From the NCBI GenBank assembly GCA_004552515.1, contig SFOF01000123.1, positions 1 to 6,710 of the forward strand: 6,710 bases of DNA, written 5' to 3'. Below the pieces are notes generated by a model, which saw nothing but the letters and a program-made list of their open reading frames with translations, searched no databases and had not been told where the DNA came from. Source of the DNA: Clostridiales bacterium (GTDB lineage: Bacteria; Bacillota; Clostridia; Christensenellales; Aristaeellaceae). The position numbers and the translations under genes were made by a program. Positions 1 to 5,566 of this stretch are shown piece by piece (within the stretch, counting starts at the first letter, position 1; each line of letters begins with the position of its first letter).

Positions 1-1
1 G

Positions 2-1186
2 ATGCTGTCCGAATGGCTGAAGGATCTTGCGTTTGATCAGCGCGAGGACGGCGCGGTGCCGTTCGTCGTGCCGCAGGTGCTCAATGGCGACGCCTACGGC
101 GGCGCGGCCTGGGGCGACGCGGCCACCATCGTGCCCTGGACGCTCTATCAGTGCTATGACGACAGGCGCGTGCTGGAGAACGCCTATCCCTCCATGCGGC
201 GCTGGCTCAAATACATCGAATCGCAGAGCGAAAACGACCTGTGGGCGCACGGCTCGCAGTTCGGCGACTGGTTGGGGCTGGACGCGCACGAGGGCAGCTA
301 TACCGGCGCGACCGATAAGACGCTCATCGCCACGGCGTTCTATGCGCACTCGACGTATCTGACGCAGCGCACGGCGGAGGTGCTGGGCTATGAGAAGGAC
401 GCGGTCGAGCTGCGCGCGCTCAGGAGACGCATCGTCAGGGCCTATCGGCGCGAGTTCATCACGCCGGGCGGCCGGCTGGCGGTGCGCACGCAGACCGCCT
501 ATGCGCTCACGCTGCATTTCGATCTGGCGGAGGAGCAGGACAGGCCGCGCATGGTGCGCGAGCTGGTTGCGCTGATTGAGGAAAACGGCGGCCATCTGAC
601 CACCGGCTTTGTCGGCACGCCCTATCTGTGCCTGGCGCTCACCGAGGGCGGCGCGCACGAGGCGGCGGGACGGCTGCTGCTCAAGAGCGACTATCCCTCC
701 TGGCTGTATCCGGTCACCCGCGGCGCGACCACCATGTGGGAGCACTGGGACGGCGTGAAGCCCGACGGCAGCTTCTGGTCGAAGGACATGAACTCCTTCA
801 ATCATTATGCCTACGGCGCGATCGGCGAATGGCTGATCCGCGCGCTGGCCGGCATCGACCTGACCGAGCCGGGCTATCGCAAGCTGATCATTCATCCGCG
901 TCCCATCGAGGGGCTGTCGTTCGTGTCCGCCTGGCAGAAAACGCCCTATGGCCGCGTGAGCTGCGAATGGCGCGTCGAGGACGACGGGCTGCGCATCGTC
1001 AACTGCAACATCCCCTGCGGCGCGACGGCTGTGGCGGTGCTGGAGCAGGCCGAGCTGTGCCAGGTGACCGACGGCGAGAAGCGGCTCAGCGACAGCGCGG
1101 GCGTCGTGCGCGCCTGGCAGTCGGAGGACGATGTGATGCTCGAGCTGGAATCGGGCAGCTATGCCTTCAAATGGCGCAATGATTAG
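2..1186 (+). CDS. alpha-L-rhamnosidase, GH78 family (C-terminal part, 5' truncated by window)
   Basis: This enzyme hydrolyses terminal alpha-L-rhamnose from plant glycans, rhamnogalacturonans or glycosides. The 394 visible residues cover the rear of the (alpha/alpha)6 barrel and the C-terminal beta-sandwich. Recognisable GH78 signatures are DQREDG (residues 12-17), AAWGDA (35-40), IVPW, FGDWL (87-91), GATDK (102-106) followed by the ATAFYAHST helix, and ATTMWEHWDG, whose Glu247 (bases 740-742) probably corresponds to the general base of the family. The C-terminal domain starts near residue 283 with the typical GYRKLIIHPRP segment. The family block D-CPQRE-xxGWxGD, which holds the general acid, should lie upstream of the window, so the ATG at position 2 is probably an internal Met. 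Family members are usually much longer, often 700-1000 aa. No signal peptide can be judged. The reading frame is intact and ends with TAG. Family assignment is confident; the natural substrate is not known. Confidence 0.95.
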   Translation: MLSEWLKDLAFDQREDGAVPFVVPQVLNGDAYGGAAWGDAATIVPWTLYQCYDDRRVLENAYPSMRRWLKYIESQSENDLWAHGSQFGDWLGLDAHEGSYTGATDKTLIATAFYAHSTYLTQRTAEVLGYEKDAVELRALRRRIVRAYRREFITPGGRLAVRTQTAYALTLHFDLAEEQDRPRMVRELVALIEENGGHLTTGFVGTPYLCLALTEGGAHEAAGRLLLKSDYPSWLYPVTRGATTMWEHWDGVKPDGSFWSKDMNSFNHYAYGAIGEWLIRALAGIDLTEPGYRKLIIHPRPIEGLSFVSAWQKTPYGRVSCEWRVEDDGLRIVNCNIPCGATAVAVLEQAELCQVTDGEKRLSDSAGVVRAWQSEDDVMLELESGSYAFKWRND

Positions 1187-1193
1187 AGCGCGT

Positions 1194-1353
1194 CCGCAAA
1201 TTCCCGGATGACAATGCGGCGCTTTTTCCGCCGGAGCTGCATCGCAGAGCCATGGAGCGCGCCTGAAATCCGCTGAAACGCCAAGCGCCCCCGGGAAGCG
1301 CGGCGGTCGAGGTCATATGCGAGCGCTGCGAAAAGCGCGCGGGGAATTTGCGG
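1194..1353. repeat. 12-bp perfect inverted repeat bracketing the gap
   Basis: CCGCAAATTCCC at 1194-1205 is the exact reverse complement of GGGAATTTGCGG at 1342-1353. After a short asymmetric interruption the arms extend by a further GCGC (1188-1191 against 1357-1360). Inside them, a GCGCTTTTT stretch near 1220-1227 faces AAAAGCGC near 1331-1338. The pair could be a long-range RNA stem, a decayed small inverted-repeat element or a protein site. No flanking target-site duplication was visible. Confidence 0.55.
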
Positions 1354-1408
1354 CAAGCGCATGCCCATCGCAAAAATGCTCATTCAGACGGCCGGACGGC
1401 CGGGAAAC

Positions 1409-1412
1409 GGAG
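1409..1412 (+). promoter_or_regulatory. ribosome binding site deciding the GTG start at 1422
   Basis: GGAG lies 9 nt before the GTG at 1422. Starting there places a short basic N-terminus directly before the membrane helix, as expected for an N-in anchor. The alternative ATG at 1317 has only a poorly spaced GAGG (1309-1312) and would make part of the inverted repeat coding. Confidence 0.6.
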
Positions 1413-1421
1413 CGTAAAAAC

Positions 1422-1997
1422 GTGAAATATATTCGGAGATTCCTTTCGTTCGTGGCCAGCCGGATGGTGCTCCTCAGCATCGTTGTGGCGCTGCTGATTC
1501 TGGCGTTCTATCTGGCGATGAACACGGCCAATATCTATATCCTGCTCAACGACGGCATGACGGCGCGCACCTCGGTCATACTGACGCGCCAGAACGCCGA
1601 CGAGCTGATCAACTATTTCACCAACGATTTTCTGCTGAGCGACGAGACGCTCAACATCGGCCTGAGCGACGCCTCGCCCTATATCGACTACAACATCACC
1701 GATTTCAACTACAAGCTCTCGCTGGAATGGGTGTGGGCGTGGCCGTGGGAGAACAGTGCGACGGCGACCATCGTCGAGCGCGTGCCCAAGATCAGCGGCA
1801 GCGTGCTCAAGGAAAAATCCGATCTGGTGAAGGACGGCACGCTCTCCGCCACGCCGCCCGCCTGGTACGGCGGCCGCTATACCGTAAAGCTGGTGCGCCT
1901 TGAGGGCAGCTGGAAGATCGACAAGCTGATCCAGACGCAGCTGATCATCGAGGAGCCGACGGCGGAGCCTGCGCCGGCCTCGCCCGCGCCGCAATGA
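1422..1997 (+). CDS. membrane-anchored protein of unknown function
   Basis: I do not recognise this 191-aa protein (GTG start). A short basic N-terminus (KYIRRF) precedes one hydrophobic helix at about residues 15-33, so it is probably a single-pass protein with the rest outside the membrane. The external part (about 35-175) is mixed alpha/beta. It begins with a helix containing TRQNADELINYF and ends with a WYGGRYTVKLVRLEGSWKI strand pair, loosely like NTF2-like or lipoprotein domains in which a final strand reads 'W.I'; this resemblance is weak. An aromatic patch (WVWAWPW) lies mid-domain. The last ~15 residues form a Pro/Ala/Glu-rich tail. Its stop overlaps the dusB start (ATGA), implying translational coupling. 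There is no Cys lipobox. An in-frame start at 1317 would add 35 basic residues and is less likely. Confidence 0.75.
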   Translation: MKYIRRFLSFVASRMVLLSIVVALLILAFYLAMNTANIYILLNDGMTARTSVILTRQNADELINYFTNDFLLSDETLNIGLSDASPYIDYNITDFNYKLSLEWVWAWPWENSATATIVERVPKISGSVLKEKSDLVKDGTLSATPPAWYGGRYTVKLVRLEGSWKIDKLIQTQLIIEEPTAEPAPASPAPQ

Positions 1998-2986
1998 GAA
2001 TCGGCGGCATTGAATTTCCACAGGGCGCGGGACTGGCGCCCATGGCCGGCGTGACCGATATGCCCATGCGCAGGCTGTGCTTTGAAATGGGCGCGGCATG
2101 GGCGGTGAGCGAAATGCTCTCGGCCAAGGGCTTCATGTACGCGCCGAAGGGCACGCGCGCGATGGACAATCTGCTCTCTCACGACAAGAGCGAGGGCATA
2201 CTGGGTCTGCAGCTCTTCGGACGGGAGCCGCAGTTCATGAGCGCGGCGGCGGAAAGGCTGTCCGACCGCGGATTTGACTTTATCGACATCAACATGGGCT
2301 GTCCCGCGCCGAAGATCGTCTCGAACGGCGAGGGTTCGGCGCTGATGAAGGAGCCTGAGCTGGCCGAGAGGATCGTCGCGGCGGTGGTGAAGGCGACAAA
2401 TCTGCCCGTGACGGTCAAGATGCGCGCGGGCTGGGACAGTGAGCACATGAGCGCCGTCGAGCTGGCCAAACGCGCCGAACAGGCGGGGGCCGCGGCGATC
2501 ACCGTACACGGCCGCACGCGCGATCAGATGTACTCGGGGCGCGCCGACCGCGAGATCATCGCGCGGGTCAAGGCGGCGGTGAGCATCCCCGTGATCGGCA
2601 ACGGCGATGTGCGCAGCGCGGAGGACTATTTTGCCATGAAGCGCGAAACCGGCTGCGACGGCGTGGCGATTGGACGCGGGGCGCAGGGCAATCCCTGGCT
2701 GTTCCGCGAAATTCTCGCCGCGGAAAGGGGAGAGCCGTTCGAAAGGCCCACTGTGCGCGAGCGCGTCGAAATGGCGCTGCGGCACGCGCGGATGCAGGCC
2801 GATTATGTCGGCGAGGCGCAGGCGGCGAAGGAAATGCGCAAGCACGTCGCCTGGACGATGCAGGGAACGCCCGGCTGCGCGCGGCTGAGGGAGGCCGTCA
2901 ACAAAACGCAGTCCCTGGAGGAAATGGAGCGCGTGCTGAACGCGTATCTCATAGAGGAGGAAAATCATGCGCAAAACCGACCGTGA
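1994..2986 (+). CDS. dusB: tRNA-dihydrouridine synthase, DusB type
   Basis: This cytoplasmic FMN/NADPH enzyme reduces specific uridines of tRNA to dihydrouridine. The 330-aa length is typical. The N-terminal TIM barrel shows APMAGVTD (15-22), the NMGCPAPKI block with the catalytic proton-donor Cys103, the FMN-contacting VKMRAG (Lys142), VHGRTR (His172), GNGDV (202-206) and IGRGAQGNPW (226-235). A C-terminal helical tRNA-binding domain follows from about residue 245. All expected catalytic residues are present, so it should be active. No ribosome binding site precedes the ATG; its first base is the last base of the upstream penultimate codon (ATGA overlap), so translation probably depends on termination-reinitiation. 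Its 3' end overlaps the next gene by 20 bp in another frame and carries that gene's ribosome binding site. The DusB subfamily is chosen by similarity of motifs; the modified tRNA position is not deducible. Confidence 0.95.
   Translation: MRIGGIEFPQGAGLAPMAGVTDMPMRRLCFEMGAAWAVSEMLSAKGFMYAPKGTRAMDNLLSHDKSEGILGLQLFGREPQFMSAAAERLSDRGFDFIDINMGCPAPKIVSNGEGSALMKEPELAERIVAAVVKATNLPVTVKMRAGWDSEHMSAVELAKRAEQAGAAAITVHGRTRDQMYSGRADREIIARVKAAVSIPVIGNGDVRSAEDYFAMKRETGCDGVAIGRGAQGNPWLFREILAAERGEPFERPTVRERVEMALRHARMQADYVGEAQAAKEMRKHVAWTMQGTPGCARLREAVNKTQSLEEMERVLNAYLIEEENHAQNRP
2954..2960 (+). promoter_or_regulatory. strong ribosome binding site inside dusB 3' end
   Basis: GAGGAGG lies 6 nt before the ATG at 2967 and is embedded in the last codons of dusB. 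It fixes the start of the M1-like gene and gives it strong independent initiation even though the two genes overlap by 20 bp. Confidence 0.85.
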
Positions 2987-4487
2987 ACGGAGGAAAAAAT
3001 GGGTGCGCGTTCTGGCTGTCGTGCTGGCGATCCTGCTGATTGCGGGCACGCTGGTCTCCGTGCTGCCGATCTTCGAGGCCTTTGCCGAGGAGGAAGCCGT
3101 GAACCGCTACGAGATGGCGGTCACGGCCAACCTCACGGCAGGCACGGCGCGCGTGCGTGAGAAGCTGACCTACACGAACACGGCGGGCAAGGCGCTGGAT
3201 CATGTGATGTTCAACCTCTGGGCAAACCTGCTCAGGCGCGAAAACGCCGTGCCTGTGGACGACGACGAATGGAACGACGCCTTTCCGGTTGGCTATGCCC
3301 CGGGGGGCGTCGATTTTATAAGCGTGAGCGTGAACGGCGCGGCGGCGGACTGGGCGGTCAGCGGCGATTACGAGCAGTTTCTGCGCGTCGCCTGTTCGCT
3401 GGAGGACGGCGAAAGCGCTGTGATCGAATTTGAGTTTACGCTTGTATTGAGCGACAACCGCTGGGCGCTGGGCTATGAGGAGATGGGCTACCGGCTGATC
3501 AGCTTTTATCCCACGGCGGCGGTTTACGATCAGGCCATGGACGGCTTTGTGCTCAACAGCTGGGGCGCTGCGGCTGATCCGGCGATGAGCGACCCCGCCG
3601 ACTATGCGCTCTCGCTCACGCTGGACGCGGGCTGGGACGTGGCCTCGAGCGGCGTGATCACCGGCAAAACGGCGGAGAACGGCCGCGTGACATGGACGAT
3701 CGAGGCGGCGGGCGCGCGTGATCTGGCGCTGGCCTTCAGCCGCCGCATGAACGAGCGCGTCAGGACGACCGAATCCGGCGTGACCGTCCGCGCGCTGGCC
3801 AGCACGGCTCTCACGGCGAACGCCATGGCCGAATACGCCGCGCGCATCGTCGAAACCTACGAGCGGTGGCTGGGCGGCTATCCGTATGAGACGCTGGACG
3901 TTGTGGAAACCGATCTTCTGCACGGCATGAGCCGCTCGGGCGTGATATTCGTGCCGTCCGCGCTGTGCGGACTGACGAAGCGGGGCGCGCTGGAGGAGGA
4001 ACTGAGCGTGCTGTGCGCGCGGCAGTGGTTCGGCGGGGAGGTGGGCAGCAATCCGGAAAACGAGCCGTGGATGAACGACACGCTGTCGCACTACTTTTCG
4101 CTATTGTACTATGAGGAGCGCGAGGGCTATAACGGCTATCTGAAGCGGCTCAACGCCGAGGTGCTCGACGCGCTGCAAATCACGCTGCCGGGCGGGCTTG
4201 TGGTGGACAGCCATGCCAGCCGATTCACCGACTACGGCGAATACGAGCTGGTGGTGATCGATCGCGGCATGGCCGTGATGCACGAGCTGCGCGCGATGGT
4301 TGGCCGCGAGACATTCCTCGAGGCGCTGGGGCGCTATGTGAGCGGGAATGCGGGGCGCATCGCGTCGATTGAGCAGTTCGTTGCGGCGTTCAACGAGACG
4401 ACCGGCTCGACATGGGGCGAATACATCGTCGCGCAGATGCATGACATCGGCGATTACGTCAATTCCGACATGACGTGGTTCGAATGA
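2967..4487 (+). CDS. M1 aminopeptidase-like protein, predicted catalytically dead, exported
   Basis: This 506-aa protein has a very basic N-terminus (residues 1-14), a hydrophobic segment (13-34) and a possible signal peptidase I site AFA|EEE after residue 40, so it is exported or membrane-anchored. Residues ~45-245 resemble the M1 N-terminal beta-saddle and ~250-440 the thermolysin-like domain. The domain keeps YERWLGGYPYETLDVVET, the GxMEN-region frame GMSRSGVIFV (320-329), the RQWFGG motif (352-357) and WMNDTLSHYFS (368-378). Aligned with family M1, HEXXH becomes VLCAR (348-352), the third zinc ligand Glu becomes Asp371 at exactly the family X18 spacing, the GxMEN Glu becomes Ser322, and the transition-state Tyr becomes Ile431 (IDRGM for YEKGA). 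Both zinc histidines and all catalytic residues are lost, so peptidase activity is not expected. The frame is intact. It sits 15 bp before rnz and overlaps dusB. A binding, scaffold or chaperone role is conjecture. Confidence 0.85.
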   Translation: MRKTDRERRKKWVRVLAVVLAILLIAGTLVSVLPIFEAFAEEEAVNRYEMAVTANLTAGTARVREKLTYTNTAGKALDHVMFNLWANLLRRENAVPVDDDEWNDAFPVGYAPGGVDFISVSVNGAAADWAVSGDYEQFLRVACSLEDGESAVIEFEFTLVLSDNRWALGYEEMGYRLISFYPTAAVYDQAMDGFVLNSWGAAADPAMSDPADYALSLTLDAGWDVASSGVITGKTAENGRVTWTIEAAGARDLALAFSRRMNERVRTTESGVTVRALASTALTANAMAEYAARIVETYERWLGGYPYETLDVVETDLLHGMSRSGVIFVPSALCGLTKRGALEEELSVLCARQWFGGEVGSNPENEPWMNDTLSHYFSLLYYEEREGYNGYLKRLNAEVLDALQITLPGGLVVDSHASRFTDYGEYELVVIDRGMAVMHELRAMVGRETFLEALGRYVSGNAGRIASIEQFVAAFNETTGSTWGEYIVAQMHDIGDYVNSDMTWFE

Positions 4488-4494
4488 GGGGAGG
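4488..4494 (+). promoter_or_regulatory. ribosome binding site of rnz
   Basis: GGGGAGG begins immediately after the stop codon of the M1-like gene and lies 8 nt before the ATG at 4503. It confirms the start and the operon-like arrangement. Confidence 0.8.
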
Positions 4495-4502
4495 AAAGAG
4501 CG

Positions 4503-5408
4503 ATGCTGGACGTTTGCCTGCTGGGGTGCGGCGGCATGATGCCCCTGCCCGGCCGCTGGCTGACGGCGCTCATGCTGCGCTATAACGGCAGAAGCCTGCT
4601 CATCGATTGCGGCGAGGGCACACAGATCGCCATCCGCGAAAAGGGCTGGGGCATGAAGGCCATCGACACGATCGCGATCACGCATCTGCACGCCGACCAC
4701 ATCGGCGGCCTGCCGGGGCTGCTGCTCTCAATGGGCCATTCCGGGCGCACGGAGCCGCTGACCATGATCGGCCCGGCGCGATTGCCCGAGACGGTGGCGG
4801 CGCTGCGTTCGATTGCGCCGGAGGTGCCGTTCCCGATCGAGTTCAGGGTGGTTTCCGGCGCGGAGGAAGCGCTTGAGTGGAACGGCTGCACGCTCAGGGC
4901 GTTCCGCGTGTCGCATGGGATGCCCTGCTACGGCTATGCGCTGGAGATTCCGCGCGCGGGAAAATTCGATCCCGCGCGGGCGGCGGCGATACCGCGTATA
5001 CATTGGAAGAAACTCCAACAGGGCGAGACGGTGACCGACGGCGAAAAGACCTACTATCCCGCCGATGTGCTCGGCCCTGCGCGCGCGGGGCTGAAGGTGA
5101 CCTACTGCACCGACAGCCGCCCCGTGCCCGCGATCGCCGAAAACGCGAAAAACGCCGACCTGTTCATCTGCGAGGGAATGTACGGCGATCCGGCCAAGCA
5201 GGACAAGGCGATCGAAAATATGCACATGACCTTTGAAGAGGCGGCGGCGCTGGCGCGGGAGGCGCGGCCCAGGGCGATGTGGCTGACGCATTACAGCCCG
5301 TCGCTGAACGATCCCGAGGAATTTATCGATCTGGCGCGCAATATATTTCCCGAAACGACGGCGGGCGGGAACGGAATGACCGCCACGCTGCGCTTCGAGG
5401 AGCGCTGA
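4503..5408 (+). CDS. rnz: ribonuclease Z (tRNA 3' endonuclease)
   Basis: RNase Z cleaves the 3' trailer of tRNA precursors, mainly those lacking an encoded CCA, before CCA addition. It is a cytoplasmic homodimeric metallo-beta-lactamase-fold zinc enzyme. The 301-aa length matches the short bacterial form (about 307 aa in B. subtilis). Visible motifs are LGCGGMMPLPGRW at the N-terminus, LLIDCGEGTQ, the metal motif THLHADHIGGLPG (His61, His63, Asp65, His66), His138 in VSHGMPCYG, Asp204 in TYCTDSRP, His241 in the HMTFEEAA box that is diagnostic of RNase Z, and His263 in THYSPS. All metal and catalytic residues are present. The segment around residues 150-175 (GKFDPARAA..IHWKKLQQGE) corresponds to the tRNA-gripping flexible arm but is slightly divergent from the usual GPLYGKLK sequence. 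It is the last gene of the tight cluster starting at 1422; no clear terminator follows. Confidence 0.95.
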   Translation: MLDVCLLGCGGMMPLPGRWLTALMLRYNGRSLLIDCGEGTQIAIREKGWGMKAIDTIAITHLHADHIGGLPGLLLSMGHSGRTEPLTMIGPARLPETVAALRSIAPEVPFPIEFRVVSGAEEALEWNGCTLRAFRVSHGMPCYGYALEIPRAGKFDPARAAAIPRIHWKKLQQGETVTDGEKTYYPADVLGPARAGLKVTYCTDSRPVPAIAENAKNADLFICEGMYGDPAKQDKAIENMHMTFEEAAALAREARPRAMWLTHYSPSLNDPEEFIDLARNIFPETTAGGNGMTATLRFEER

Positions 5409-5465
5409 AGCAGCCTGATCACAAAAATTAACGCAAGTGCGTAATCGATCCAAAAATTTCCAAAA

Positions 5466-5481
5466 TTTCGTCTAGACGAAA
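5466..5481. promoter_or_regulatory. 16-bp perfect palindrome, candidate operator
   Basis: TTTCGTCTAGACGAAA is a perfect 16-bp palindrome centred at 5473/5474, about 93 bp before the glycosyltransferase start. With no T-run it is a poor terminator, and its uninterrupted symmetry suits a dimeric DNA-binding regulator. I do not recognise it as the site of a known factor. Confidence 0.5.
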
Positions 5482-5512
5482 AATATGACAGTTGTTACAA
5501 AATTGCGACATA

Positions 5513-5522
5513 CGCATATGCG
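5513..5522. repeat. 10-bp palindrome CGCATATGCG
   Basis: A perfect 10-bp palindrome lies 44 bp (about four helical turns, centre to centre) downstream of the 16-bp palindrome, between the candidate promoter and the ribosome binding site. It could be an operator or a chance palindrome; the two sites differ in sequence. Confidence 0.3.
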
Positions 5523-5554
5523 CTGAATGGAATGAATAAATAATACGGATTTGT

Positions 5555-5561
5555 GAGGTGA
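5555..5561 (+). promoter_or_regulatory. ribosome binding site GAGGTGA that decides the glycosyltransferase start
   Basis: GAGGTGA matches the anti-Shine-Dalgarno complement well. A GTG in frame at 5558 lies inside this site and so cannot be the start. The ATG codons at 5567 (5 nt away) and 5570 (8 nt away) are the plausible starts. Confidence 0.8.
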
Positions 5562-5566
5562 AACCC

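Larger units (their letters stand above)
1187..1421. other. GC-rich intergenic region with dyad symmetry
   Basis: No convincing gene lies in these 235 bases. The downstream frame can be extended upstream to an ATG at 1317, but that extension is basic, low-complexity and lacks a well-spaced ribosome binding site. The region contains a long-spaced 12-bp inverted repeat (listed separately), a short hairpin CGGCG-7 nt-CGCCG at 1217-1233 without a following T-run, and a GC-rich hairpin CGGCC-4 nt-GGCCG at 1389-1402 just before the ribosome binding site of the next gene. No canonical promoter or Rho-independent terminator was recognised. Confidence 0.6.
5409..5566. promoter_or_regulatory. AT-rich intergenic control region upstream of the glycosyltransferase
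   Basis: This 158-base region is clearly AT-rich against G+C-rich flanks. It holds a weak bulged hairpin (TTAaCGC-AAGT-GCGTAA, 5428-5444) that might end rnz transcription but has no T-run. It also has a tandem CCAAAAATTT/CCAAAATTT repeat (5450-5468), A-tracts at 5423, 5452, 5462, 5479 and 5499, a 16-bp palindrome, TTGTTACAA (5492-5500) and a 10-bp palindrome. A promoter is very likely here, but no strong -35/-10 pair stands out. One candidate is TAGACG (5473-5478), 17 nt, TACAAA (5496-5501), four of six matches each, which would overlap the palindrome. Confidence 0.55.

Noticed and set aside
2..1186. The rhamnosidase frame as a complete gene starting at position 2.
   Set aside because: The GH78 general-acid block is missing from the visible sequence and the ATG sits at the window edge, so the gene is simply cut by the window.
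1348..1377. TTGCGG and AAAAAT as a promoter for the dusB cluster.
   Set aside because: The -35 matches only three of six positions and the spacer is 18 nt; the evidence is too weak to list.
1183..1383. A 66-codon minus-strand frame in the rhamnosidase-cluster gap.
   Set aside because: It overlaps the rhamnosidase end, has no ribosome binding site that I can see, and its composition is that of a shadow frame in G+C-rich DNA.
1317..1421. ATG at 1317 as the start of the membrane-anchored protein.
   Set aside because: It adds 35 basic, low-complexity residues and has poor ribosome binding site spacing; GTG 1422 has GGAG at good spacing and gives a standard N-terminal anchor.
2989..3001. A second GGAGG plus ATG (2999) just inside the M1-like gene, in another frame.
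   Set aside because: The frame closes after about 53 codons with a Gly/Arg-rich shadow composition, while the frame from 2967 gives a coherent signal segment and M1-like protein.
5428..5445. Hairpin after rnz as a Rho-independent terminator.
   Set aside because: The stem is short and bulged and is not followed by a T-run.
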